A DNA stretch of 64,000 nt from Heliopora coerulea (taxonomy: Eukaryota > Cnidaria > Anthozoa > Scleralcyonacea > Helioporidae): the NCBI GenBank assembly GCA_030142905.1, contig JASJOG010000008.1:186001-250000 (forward strand), in the 5' to 3' direction. The notes under the pieces are model-generated. The model did not search any database. It was not told where the DNA came from and saw only the letters and a program-made list of their open reading frames with translations. Shown piece by piece: positions 47,210 through 58,338 of this stretch. Position numbers and translations under genes: made by a program. Within the stretch, counting starts at the first letter, position 1. Each line of letters opens with the position of its first letter.

Positions 47210-47900
47210 GCTAGGCGTTTCTATTGTAGCTCAGGCGGGAAAATTGGGAACTGATTGCGTGATTCTCTACATTACGATAATTTGGTGGGCGTTGATGATG
47301 ACGGGCCGCCGAACCATTGACGTGATTGCAGGTACTTAAAGACTCGACCCCACGTGGTGAAGAGATGTGCTCACGTTCACAGTTTTCCACCGTTTCACTA
47401 AATAAACGAGTCCCCATAATGAGGGGAACCCTTTAGTTATGATCATTATTTGATGCCACCAGAGATAACGCTTGCAGGACGCTCTCAGTTCCCGTTTCTT
47501 CTCTGGTAAATTGCATCTCGATGTCAAAGTACACCCAAAAACGGATCATTTTGCCCCGCAGCACCGACAACTTTCAAGAGGTTGTTCACAGGCGTTGGCG
47601 GATAAACCTTGAGGATAATCTTTTGAATAAAGTTTCCGACATAGACGTAAGTTCACTCGTGGTGTCCAACAGCGTTAAACAAGACTGACTTATCGCAAAC
47701 ACGACGCACTCCCTTCGGTTGCCCCGCATCGAAAGTCCTTGGCCGTATTCTGACAGCGAAGAAGCAGGGTTTCTTTAGCCTTTCTTTCTGTTACCTAGTT
47801 GTCGACAATGATAACATTTTGGCTGCTCACTCGCTTGTAGTCTATCCACTTCCTACTCGACAATCTGGGTAGGTTCCACCCCACAGGGGTGTCAAAGTTC
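47210..47900 (-). mobile_element. Probable gag/protease part of the same gypsy remnant
   Basis: Upstream of the minus-strand RT, frames read PKGVRRVCDKSVLFNAVGHH and ILKVYPPTPVNNLLKVVG, which resemble degraded protease-region residues, but no D-T/S-G triad survives. Support is mostly position. Confidence 0.35.
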
Positions 47901-50190
47901 AAACTAACTACAACATCAAACTCCTGTCCCACATCCAGAAGTTAAAGATTGTTACCGATAGAATTGAAGCGCGAGGCACTGAGTTATCCAAAATTACCAT
48001 AAGGCTAAATTAGTCTTATACCTTTAATTTTTTACCAGAAGTTTCCATTGTATCCCAAGATATAGAAGGTCTTTGTTACAAAGGAATTTCTTGCCCAAGC
48101 CGGATCTTTTAAACCCTAAGTCCCTGTCGGATACCGAAAACAAGAACATTTTCAACATGATAGAAAAATAGGAAATTTCTTTGTCTGCTAACGATCTTGA
48201 AACGTCATACACGTTAACAACACCTGCTGAGATCGCAACACTCTCGAAGTGATTTCCCAGGCGACGTGGGAGAACGGCATTCGATTCGTTACTTTTGTTT
48301 ATAACGTCTTGTTTTAGAAAATGGATTTTTTTTGTCGATGTATTTTATTTCTGTCTGGAAAAAGGATGTGGGAAAATCTTTAGCTTGCACTGCCGTAAAG
48401 ACCTAGAAGCCGTAAAACCTATGACAGCATAAACTGCTTGGCGATGTAAAAGTGCATGTAAACCGTAACAGTGGCAGCTATGCTTGCTAATGCGTGATAA
48501 TCTGGTACTTCATGAGACACATTGCTTTGTTTGCCGAAATTTAAAAGAACCTGTTCAGCTGAAAACCTCCTCCTTTGAAAAACCATCAGGGTCATCCATG
48601 GAGAGACTTAATTTTAATTGCAAAAAAGTTATTGCTATTTGCCAACAAAAACGTAATTGTACAATGGGAATGAACAACTGTCTTGGTATTGTAAGTTACA
48701 TAATTTTAATCATCAAATTCAGCATTAAATAATTCCCAAGGAAAAATACAAAAGAAAATCATGGTTGTAACGTGTCTTCAAATAAGTAAAACATGATAGA
48801 CAGTACACAGATACACTTACTGCCTTCAAAAAACATTTCCTTCGAGAAACATCAGTTTCGGGCCTCATGGAACATTCATTTTCAAAGTTGCATTTTCAAT
48901 AAACGTATAAAAAGGCTCGCATTTTAACGCAGTGGCGCCATCACCGGGAGGCTTATGAGGTCTTGACCTCCCCACTTACCTTCAGGACGAATTTTCCATT
49001 TCTTCAAAATCCGATAAGGAAGTGGTGGAATGAAGGTTGACAAGGAAAGTCCTGAAGAGATCACTGACAAACTGCTCGGGTATTTAGCAAGAGCTAAATA
49101 CATCATCAAGAGACAAATGCACATCCATCTACGAACCAAAACGTTTTGTCTTATTCGCCAGATGATGTTGCTTTCCAAGATTCTCGTCTTAGTCGAATGA
49201 CTTCATCATTTATGTTATCACTTCGTTGCTGGGACGTTGGAAGCGGGGGGCCGCAATACAAGTGTTTCAATTTAAGTTAAGAAGCCATATGTACATGCAT
49301 TGAAAAATCTGAACTGTGTATATGACTGACAAGGTTTGATTCCTGAGGAGAGAGAGCAGCGAGGCCACAGATCGTTCTGTTGACTGTTCCTATAGACCAG
49401 TAGTTAACCCTATTTTTACCTTGAATCTGCGCCGTAAATTTGCCTGATTAATTGCATTGAGTAAACGAATCTTTGGCAAATCACAAATTCGACTTCGAAC
49501 AATATTCAGGTTATCGTTTTGGCACCTGTATTATGACGGCAACTGACTACTGCATTAGGGTTTTTACCCTTGGACCACGCTGTCAGACACACCCAAATAG
49601 AGATTGGAACCTCTCCGCCGCCCCCACTTTTATTGTCGTTCCGACGCCGGTGTTTCGTTGTCCCAGGCTCGAACCGGTCATTATACCATTGTGCCATTGT
49701 TCGATGGCAAAGTGGTACAGTGGCTAGCCCGAACCTGCGTTGTCCCCCACTTTTCCAAGGCTGTCCTCCCCCTCCTTTTTCGGACCAAAAACGCTTGGTT
49801 GTTGACTCCTCTTTTGAACCCGACAAAGCACTACTTCTCGTATTTTAAATAATACGTAACTAAAAATTCCTTGATTTTTTTATGCTCTCCTATATCGCCC
49901 AAATACCAAGTCTTTACGCAAGGAGCAAAGTCTCGGCTAAGGACAAGATTGGACATTCCTGTAAAATATTGGCAATATTGCACTATATAACACCACTGTG
50001 TCACGTGGAGTCCTGCCACCAACTCTAAGACTTTCTCTAGGAGAAGAACTTGATCGCTCACGCGTTCAATAATGATCCAAACGAATAAGTTTTTCAGTCG
50101 GCATTGATTCAGCACATCTAATTCAGTTTTTATAACACGGGAATATTTTTCTTCGACACTGAGGAGTGAGGAATAATTTGATGGCAGCGC
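47901..50190. other. Intergenic sequence, no supported gene
   Basis: Several short open frames on both strands, none with recognisable motifs. Confidence 0.4.
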
Positions 50191-50371
50191 CAGGGGCCGC
50201 GGAGGCGGGCCGGCTGTGGGGGCTTTAGCCCTCCCCCCCTTTTTTAAAAAGAAATTAAATATTTCAGTATCCCTTTGAAAAACGTCTTAACCATGATGAA
50301 TGGTTATACAAGACAGTTCTGAAAAGAACTGGAGGAACCAACACACAGAGAGAAAGTATATACTAAAAAGA

Positions 50372-50406
50372 AGCTCTATTCATTTCGGCAGACCACTCTT
50401 CAGATG
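50372..50406 (-). ncRNA. Hammerhead-like remnant downstream of the Penelope fragment
   Basis: Minus strand CTGAAGA, GTGGTCTGCC, GAAATGA. The core starts well, but part of stem II and the ACGU/GUC portion are lost. Its position after the GIY-YIG coding end matches Penelope element architecture. Confidence 0.35.
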
Positions 50407-50479
50407 CAAACGTCTGCTGACTGTTGAGAAATGAGTTATCAGCTTATATTTACACCTGATGTAAAGGCTATGATGTCTT

Positions 50480-50810
50480 CCCACGTAGGAGGGATTAAAC
50501 ATCAAAATAACGCCAATGTACATGGATTCCATAATCTTTAGAAAGAATGCTGAACGGCACTTTGCCAGGATGCTGAATTTGGAGTGTGATTAGTTATTGG
50601 CACATCTGTTTGAGAACAAGTGTCGACCGATTGCCGAGCCGCAATTAATAGTTTGAGCAGAGGTACATTGCCTTTTCGGTTGATTTCTTAATGGTACAGT
50701 CTTGTTTCGTACAACACTTGGCACATGTTGCTTGATCCTTTCACTTAACCGTTGAGTTGTTCTGCCAACATAGCGAGAACCACACTCGCATTTTAGTTTA
50801 TGATTTTAAA
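50480..50810 (-). mobile_element. Penelope-like element, GIY-YIG endonuclease fragment
   Basis: Minus strand reads KLKCECGSRYVGRTTQRLSE and RIKQHVPS, the C-x-CG---YVGRT core of the Penelope GIY-YIG nuclease. It then reads IGRHLFSNRCANN, an in-frame TAA at 50592-50590, and FSILAKCRSAFFLKIMESMY, the conserved end of these proteins. A hammerhead-like remnant follows at 50.4 kb. Confidence 0.75.
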
Positions 50811-51022
50811 TATCCGATAAACATATACGATATTTCAGTGACCAGCTGATAGTATTTGAGTTGTTCCTGTTAATATAACCAGTATTTTGTGATTTCTGAG
50901 CAATCATTAAAATAAGAAGTGTTCGCGACCGTCTAGGATATATTGAATTTAATTTTTTCAGGGGGTCATGGTATCGCCCCCTGTCAACCCCTCCCCCTCA
51001 AAATATCGTTCCGCGGCCCCTG

Positions 51023-52654
51023 AGCGCGTTATATGAAACAGTTCAGTATTTAGCAAAGAACATTTGATCTACATACGTCCTCACACTTTGGTCAACAAGT
51101 GAAACTTCTTATGTACATTTCTCGCATGGAGAAGAATCTTTTGTCCATGTACACTAGAAATAAATTTGTCAACAGATAATCAAAAAACAACTCAGCGAAA
51201 AGTGCCAGGTACAGGTTTCTTAACTTAGATCCTGTCAAGTAGCCCTGAAGTGTTAGCTGTATTGACACACCAAGTAGGTCTACCGGAACATACTTGTCAG
51301 ATGATTGTGTAAGAACATACGGTTCGAAGTCCAAAGTATTTTATAGTTACGTTACAACAAAATAAGCGCGGAATGCGGTTCACCGTTTCGGTTTTCCTAT
51401 TATTCATTATGGTCTGTGACGTTCACAATGTGTACAAGATTGTCTCATTTTTTCCAATACTTTTGAAAGTCCAACCCATGACATCTTAAAATTTGTTGGA
51501 AATTTAAAAGCCTCGCAACTCCAAATTTCCTATAAACACCGACTGGGTGCTAGGCAACACATGAATTTTCATTTTTTCTCATCCGAAGAAGGCAATTGCG
51601 GGTTAAAAATTTCTAGTCTTCTTTTGCAGGCAACGACTGACGTTTGTGATGTTGTAATCATAAAAAGTCACATTAACAGTACCTTCAAAATTTTGTAGAT
51701 GTTTTTTTGGCTGATCATGATATAGGATTGAGTGGATGAAAAGCTAATTTTTAAAAACATTCAGTGGACTGTTGCCAAGCAATAAGTCTAACTTAACTTG
51801 CAATCACGTGCAATCACGTGTCATCACATGAAAGGTGTCTATGCAATTCAAAATCCCTATTATTTCCAGAAAAAAATTCTAGATTGTTCTGACTCATTTT
51901 CAAAAACAACTATTAAGGAATAAAGACGAATCACCTTTACAATTTGGATTGAAAACCAAATAAACTTTTTGACCTGACTATCCTGCATGGTTGTTCGATG
52001 TGATAGGGTGAAGATGGGGAAATCATGAAGGCAAACAATGAAGCAAATCGATTCCAATTTGACAGATGTTGTGAAAAAGTAACAAAAGGCTTGCAGCAAG
52101 ATCCAAACTCATGGCCTGGCCTTGCAATCTAGTATAGTGCTCTAAGCGACTGATTCACGAATGTTGTTGCCAGGAGCCAGGATGTGAGTTCAATATATTC
52201 ACTATGTGATCGAGGGCGATACCGATGGAAGAACTAGGATGTTATGTTACGCAACACTAGAATTTATATTCGACATGATGAAGAGGACAAGTTGAAGATC
52301 GGTTGTTAATTTACTTGTTGCTTACATAATGAAGCGAAACACTTGACTTCAAATGCCGGTTACTTAACATGATAGGGAGATTAAACTTCAAGCACAGTCT
52401 GAACTTGTGAAGATCCGACTAACAGTCGACTTGGTTTTAAGTCTGAACTTTCTCTTGCTTTTTAGTGTTTTGAATGGAAGACTGATTTCACTCTCTAACG
52501 AGCGAATTCTTTTTAATCTTATATTCTTTCACATGACTAATTAACGTCTTGCGTTTGGCTTATCGACGTTAAACTAGTCAAAGCGTAAGGTCTAATATCC
52601 CAATTCCTTCACGTTGCTGGGCACCCAGCTAAGCATTTGAGATCCAGTCTATCC
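51023..52654. other. Intergenic sequence, nothing recognised
   Basis: AT-rich; no ORF with recognisable motifs and no clear repeat termini. Confidence 0.45.
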
Positions 52655-52841
52655 TAGCAGGGACGGCGGAGCGGAATTACGAGTGGGGGGTGGCTTGAGA
52701 TAAAAATACAGCATTTTGTATGCTTCTCTGGGAAATTTCACAACAAGGGTTTTAAAGCGTAGTTGTTTCAACATTACATTTGCAAAAAAAAAGGGGGAGA
52801 CTGCAGCCCCCGCAGCCCACCGGCTCCGCCGTCCCTACCTA
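52655..52841. mobile_element. Short element with AGGGACGGCGGAGC inverted termini
   Basis: Left end AGCAGGGACGGCGGAGC, right end GCTCCGCCGTCCCTACC. G-rich and C-rich edges around an AT-rich middle. An isolated relative of the left end lies at 54438-54485 next to the 196-bp MITE. Confidence 0.55.
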
Positions 52842-54437
52842 GAACTGGTAATTTACTTCCTTCAATTCATCGTATTCGTTATGTCGTGTGAACTAAATGC
52901 CAATATTTTAAAGAACATAGCACACAGGATACCTGTAATGGCATTATTACAGACTCAGTTACTATCCACCATTACAAGTAGTAGACTCACGACCGGTATC
53001 CTGGGCAACGGCATTACTAGTGCTGGCTCGTTAGTTCAGTTGCCCCTTAAAAGCCTAAGGTTCTGCCTTGCTTCTCACCAATATCTCGTCCTTAACCTCC
53101 TACAGCTTCTCATCTTCATCAGCACAAAAGTGAATGGCAGTAGTACTGAAATAGTGGATACTACACGATCAAGTGGAGATACGAGTTTTATCTTCGAGTA
53201 CCAGCTCTTACTCTTTCGCTTCGCAGAATTCATATCTCCAAGCGTCGTTATGATATTGTTTTTGTTGTATGTGACATGGATGAAATAACTAACATGAACA
53301 AGTATATCTTTAATCTTTAAACTAAAAATTGATACCTTCACTTCTTGTGGTGAAGAACTTTTTTGTTCTCTAAGTGAGAAATTCTTGTTTTGCGTTGATA
53401 TCTACATTACAATATAGTATACCCAATCACCACACCGATATTATTTTCCACCATCATATTAGCTTGGTGCCATTATATGTACTGCATACCGGACTCAGAT
53501 TCCTGGCAACCTCATTTGGAGTCCATTTGGTCGTCGAGTAGTGGCCAACTGCTCTTGATTCCCAGGCTCGTAGTTTGATTCACACCAAAGGCCCTAATTT
53601 TTATGCTTTTACCACAAGTGCCTTTTGGATTTTACAAATGTATGGCTTTGCTACCCATCATTCATAGTCGTATTTTCCTTTTTTCATTATGCGAAGGGTT
53701 AGTGATATAGAAGTACTTGATAAAATATTTCAAATTCTTCATCTAGATTGCGATCGAAAATCTTACATATATTAAGTGGCCAGGCTCTCGGCAACGGCAT
53801 TCGTAGCTTAGTCGTAACTTAGAGCACCTGAGAATCAATACATATAATGAAGACGTTTGGGTTAAGTAAGTTGGGTATTACACCCAACCATGTGTTTGGA
53901 TACCGTGAGAATGTTCACAGTGATCATTTCTTTTGTTCTTCTGATCATCTTTACCATGTGGAATGCAATGTCAAAAGTGTCTTTCAATCAAAACTATTTT
54001 TCTCGCTGCATCGTGCTACTCTATTCTAATCATTTTGATCCTTGAGAATGTCATGAACCCTCCCTATTTTGAAACCGATTTATTTTGAAAGCCTCTTGCA
54101 ACGCTACATGCTGAACAAAAGATTGTGCTCTTTGCATGCAATGTAACACAAGTCTAATTACAAATACAATCTCTTCTTCATAGAACAACCAAAATTAATG
54201 ACCGAAGGCATGACCTTGGTTAGCCCGATGAACCACAGTCGCAGGATTAAAAAGGAAATTTCAGTCGAGGCTGAAATCTGACCTTGGTTAGCCGAGCTAA
54301 AATAGTTTCATGTAATTAGCAATTTCTTTCCGGCTGAAATAATAAAGGTTTGACAAGCGGCAACTCAAGTTTGAGCGAGCTGTTTGTACAGGTCTTTGTT
54401 TTCTTTATTGACTTGGCATGGTGGTATGAAAGGTCTG
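52842..54437. other. Intergenic sequence with unrecognised open frames
   Basis: Overlapping open frames on plus (52716-53288, 190 codons) and minus (53341-53075) show no known motifs. The plus frame starts inside the GGACGGCGG element, arguing against a real gene. Confidence 0.4.
54190..54345. repeat. Partial relative of the 42.6-kb MITE
   Basis: Shares GAAATTTCAGTCGAGGCTG-type and TTTCATGTAATTAGC-type motifs with the 42.6-kb element, but a clear terminal repeat is seen on one side only. Confidence 0.35.
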
Positions 54438-54485
54438 CTAGCAGGGACGGCCGAGCCGGGAGGGCTGGGGTGTTGTAGCCTTCCA
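54438..54485 (+). repeat. Solitary end related to the 52.7-kb element
   Basis: TAGCAGGGACGGCCGAGCC matches the left terminus at 52655 with small changes; no right end is visible. Confidence 0.4.
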
Positions 54486-54495
54486 CTTCTTCTAA

Positions 54496-54691
54496 AGCCT
54501 GGTTTCCATTAAATCGCAAGAATCGTAAAACTCGTGTCGTAGCAGTCGTCGCGACCCTTGCGATTTAATGGAAACGTGAGTGGAAGTGACTCTTGCGACT
54601 CAAGCGACTAATCGCAAATATAGGATTATTGCGATTTTTGCGATTGCGATTGCGATTCTTGCGATTCTAACGATTTAATGAAAACCAGGCT
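54496..54691. mobile_element. MITE with TAA target duplication (196 bp)
   Basis: Termini AGCCTGGTTTCCATTAAATC and the reverse complement of GATTTAATGAAAACCAGGCT, flanked by TAA on each side. The interior is rich in short repeats of TTGCGAT. Confidence 0.75.
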
Positions 54692-55139
54692 TAAATACAA
54701 CGTTTAAACAGCTACGTTTCAGAAGTTAGAACACTTGTGAAATTTCCTGGAGAAGTATGCAAAATGCTGTCTCTTTATCACAAGCCGTCACACACGAAAT
54801 TCCCTTTCGCCGTCTCTGGTTAGCTCCTCAATCTTTGGTTTTTTTTCGTAACATCGACATTGATGCTCATGCGCATTTTGCTGATTTTGAGTGGGGTCTT
54901 ATGTCGGTAATACTACTCGGGAAATCGTTACCGTAATTTTTTTTTTGTTGTTGTTGTTGAAAGATATCAAGCGTTTTGTCATGGTATAAAAACACGTTTC
55001 AGTTGTGATTTTCCTTTGTATTTTCATAGTGAATTATTGATGATTTTGAGAAGCCTTAATCTATTATTATACTATGGGAAAAAGCTTGTTATTAGGCCTT
55101 ACTCCTGACGATCCCTAGAATTGTAATCCATTCAGACTG

Positions 55140-55420
55140 GAGCTGCTAGAATGACTGTCAAAGCTAAAAAGCTTAATCACATTATTTTACTCCAATAGTA
55201 TCAAACTTTCATCCTCTTCGTGAACTACCAACCACACAAACATCAAACAGCGTGTTGCTTTTGAAAACATCTTAATTACTTACAAGACCCTCCATGGTTT
55301 CTCTCCTGGAATGAACTATTACAAAAAATGTAATCTTAGCGGGCGCCGGCTGCGATTTGCCCTTCGAACTTATTTATTTCAAACAGTAAAACCACTTACG
55401 GTTACAGATCCACCTCATAT
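55140..55420 (+). mobile_element. LINE RT 3'-region fragment
   Basis: Plus-strand frames contain IKQRVAFENILITYKTLHGF followed by SPGMNYY and LRFALRTYLFQTVKP, matching the 'R--FK-L---YK-L-G--P' segment downstream of the RT domain. Truncated at both ends. Confidence 0.55.
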
Positions 55421-55439
55421 GGTCTTTTAATTTTTTCTC

Positions 55440-55535
55440 GGCAGGATCAGCTAGTCTTCTATTATTTTACTCTGATTGATGCCAAGCGATTCTACTCCTG
55501 AAGAGGAGACATCTTGTCGGGAAAGACTTATAACT
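55440..55535 (+). repeat. Dispersed repeat family copy F
   Basis: ATTTTACTCTGATTGATGCC, GCGATTCTACTCCTGAAGAG and GTCGGGAAAGACTTA. Confidence 0.5.
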
Positions 55536-57205
55536 ATCTTGATTAAGACTAAGGAATAGTTCATCTTCTGACGTTAACTTCAGAGAACTAGAAAGCAAGC
55601 CTGTGCAAGTTTTAGTTCATGTTTTGTTTTGGCTATCCTCTGACAGAGGATAGCTGCATGCTGCTTGTATTGACTTGTACCTAATTTAACGTTATGTTCA
55701 AAGTTCAATGCAAGCGGGTTGCAGGACTTGTGCTCTAGTGCTGTCAATGCAAGTTTATCAAGCAAATTGACGTGTTTCGTTTGGCCGAGGCTTTAAGGAT
55801 TAAATTCAAGAAGCTCTTAAATTATTTTTCCCCATGAGATTTGCTAGAAAAAAAGTACGACAAATGACGTCACGGAAAACAAATGAACAGATTAAAAGTT
55901 CACATTCTCTAACGAATCGGTTTCCTGGATCTAGTAAGCCAGGAAACATTTGTTACGTCTTTATGTAGGAAAAGGTCTGGAGAACTATGCAATCACAATG
56001 AGACTTCATAGTTTGTTTTCACCGATTGACAATCTCATGTTTGTACATGTCGGTACATCCACGACATTTGTCGGTACAGTAAGCTTTCCTGTAGCGAATT
56101 CAGTTTGCATTTGTAATACCAGAATGAAAAGTCATTAAATAAGTTCCGGCTTTTAAATTTAAGTGTATGAATTGCGTACAACACGAGAAATCCCGTTTCT
56201 TCTGACAAAAATCATAGGTTGGTGGGTACCGACAGATCCAGTGTAGATGACGGTGATGGCTGAACTAAAAGGCAATATGTTGGTATGTGTCATACCTAAA
56301 GTGGTCTGTTGCACATTTCCGTTTAATAAATCGTTTTCGAAATTTAGTATCTTACAGAGTTGGCTATGTAAAAGTTGTTGATTCTTTTATGGGATTTTGC
56401 TGTCAATTTTACTTTTACAGTCACCGAAATTCTTTGGTCGATTTTTCAATTACATCTGTTGGAACGTCACGAATGTCTTAGCAGTACATTTGTCTCAAAT
56501 TTCGTCAGCCCCCACTTTTAAATTCCTTCTTGCGCAATTGCTTCTTGGCCTATGTAATATATAATGTTTGTGCAGTAGCATATTCTTCATTCAAGACATC
56601 AAACAAGGTGATAAAATAATAAAAACGGAAGCGATCAAAAATTACAGACTGATGTGTCAACATGTGTTCAAAAAGCTTGTCCAGATCTCTCAACAACACA
56701 TTAACAGTGAATCAATAATGTTTGCAATTTTGGCTCCCCTATCCTGCCATTGACCCGTGCGTACGTACAGGCCTGTCTTTCAGAGATATAACGTCAGATA
56801 TGTAACATAACAGTTTATCCAACAACGTTTACGACTTTCATTGCAATAATTTTTAATTGTGATTTTATAACATTTTTCCTACTCGTGTAATTCTTTGGTA
56901 ATCATCTTTACTACGCTTCTCGTCAAACGGAACTGCAAAAGGGAAATCCAAACGTGAACCTGCCGTTTCAAACGACATTAGGATGAGAGCTTTTCACTTT
57001 AAACTCAAACTTAAGGTCGTTTAACCGACGTTGCAAAACCAAACTCAACAAGGCGAGCTAGCAAGAAAAAATATAGTAACCTGAACAATAGTAACTATTG
57101 CCTGGACCCGCCAACGTGAACGGTAATGTTTCTATTGTCTATTGCATCGAGACACTGATATGATGTTGAAAAAGGCAGAGTGCTGAGTCCAGTGCGTCGG
57201 CAGTG
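55536..57205. other. Intergenic sequence, nothing recognised
   Basis: No supported gene or repeat structure seen. Confidence 0.45.
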
Positions 57206-57267
57206 ATGAGCGACGTGTTTGAAAAGCCAAAAAGATGAGGGAACTGTGAAAACGTCAGGAGGATGAT

Positions 57268-57301
57268 ACTGACGTTTCGAGGGCAGACATTTCGTCAGAG
57301 T
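57268..57301 (-). ncRNA. Hammerhead-like ribozyme motif, copy 4
   Basis: Minus strand: ACU, CUGACGA, AAUGUCUGCCCUC, GAAAC, GUC, AGU. Core and cleavage triplet intact and stem I pairs, but stem II pairing is poor. Part of an inverted-repeat element. Confidence 0.45.
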
Positions 57302-57386
57302 GAAATGTGAAATATTTATAATGGGGGATATTTAAATGAGTAAAAAAGGCCATGATATTACGCATTATATGCTATTTCACGTTTTT

Positions 57387-57416
57387 CTCTTACGAAAGAC
57401 TTCCACTCGAAAACGT
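57387..57416 (+). ncRNA. Hammerhead-like remnant facing copy 4
   Basis: Plus strand: CTTACGA, a 13-base spacer ending CTC, GAAAAC, GTC. Same order of elements as copy 4 but inverted, with core changes and no stem I pairing. Confidence 0.3.
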
Positions 57417-57687
57417 CTTTGTATCCCCTCTCTTAAGTTTCGGCAGTTCCCTCACCTTTTTGGCTTTTCAAACTGGTACGTGTTTTCAGAACTGTAGATT
57501 ATGATCACTTATATATATCTTATATATGTTTCTCTCAGCTAGAACTAAACATTGTAAAAACGTGTATTTTAAAATCATCATGTCGAGTTTTTGTAAAATA
57601 AAGTCTTCAAACTCACATTCCAGGTAGAGAAATAATATTAGAATAGTCATTAACTTATTCAAGAGCAGGTTGCAAATCCCGTTGTGA

Positions 57688-57790
57688 TTAACCCATTAAG
57701 GGGAAGGCCCTACTTTAGGATTTTATTCAGGCTAACACATGACGATTTTACTCAGCAAAGTGGGGCGCCTGCCCTCTAATGGTTTAATTG
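57688..57790 (+). repeat. Dispersed repeat family copy G
   Basis: ATTAACCCATTAAGGGGAAG, GACGATTTTACTCAGCAAAG, TGGGGCGCCTGCCCTCTAAT and GGTTTAATTG. Confidence 0.55.
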
Positions 57791-58095
57791 AAATGGTGTT
57801 GTGTCAATGCACGGATGGGCCCGAGGTTTAACAAAGCTCAACTCAAGGACTCAAAAGCCCCCTCTTTTACTGGTTATTAAAATAGTATTGTTACTATTAT
57901 ATCCATCTTATCTAGTATTGTTGCTCCCATATCTACAATCCCATCACAATCCGGTTAGGAAAAATGACAGAGGCGAGGGGGGCCAAAGGGACCGCAGTCT
58001 ACGCCTTTTTCTGAGAACTAATTTGTTAAATGAACGCTTTGCTCGATCATTGACAACAAAAATGCTATTTTTATTCTCCAAAATTTCGTTATTCT

Positions 58096-58338
58096 TTAAA
58101 TAGCGTACGCTGGAAACTCACAATCTTTGCAGAGAAATTTATCTGCTTGTGATGAAATAAGTTGCATGACCAACTGTTTTAGAGTTTCAATCCCATAACC
58201 GTTTACACGATGAATCTTGATAGAGTAGGCAATCCACCTCCAGATCATCATTGAAGCGATTGACATTGACCGCGACAGACGATGGTGGCCGTCGATATCT
58301 CGATAGTTTTGCACCGTGTTATTGTATAGGGGGTACAA
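58096..58338 (-). mobile_element. Integrase-core (DDE) transposon remnant
   Basis: An 80-codon open frame contains YRDIDGHHRLSRS, matching the 'W-IDGHHKL-RW' start of the integrase core domain of a transposon-derived protein family I know from cnidarians. Similarity fades afterwards (IHRVNGYGIETLKQLVMQ), suggesting a frameshift or decay. Confidence 0.4.

Larger units (their letters stand above)
50191..51022. mobile_element. hAT-like non-autonomous element with 13-bp terminal inverted repeats
   Basis: Perfect termini CAGGGGCCGCGGA and TCCGCGGCCCCTG. AGCGC flanks both sides as a partial target duplication. 832 bp long and contains a Penelope-like fragment. Confidence 0.6.
57218..57472. mobile_element. 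Inverted-repeat element with 29-bp arms
   Basis: TTTGAAAAGCCAAAAAG and GAGGGAACTG (57218-57246) recur inverted at 57444-57472 with one mismatch. Inside each arm is a hammerhead-like motif, so the unit looks like a head-to-head duplication of one ~110-bp retroelement end. Confidence 0.6.

Noticed and set aside
48197..48215. GAAACGTC at about 48.2 kb as a hammerhead copy
   Set aside because: No core or stem pairing around it.
52716..53288. 190-codon plus-strand ORF, the longest without a known motif in the desert
   Set aside because: Starts within a transposon end, hydrophobic but without family motifs; likely chance.
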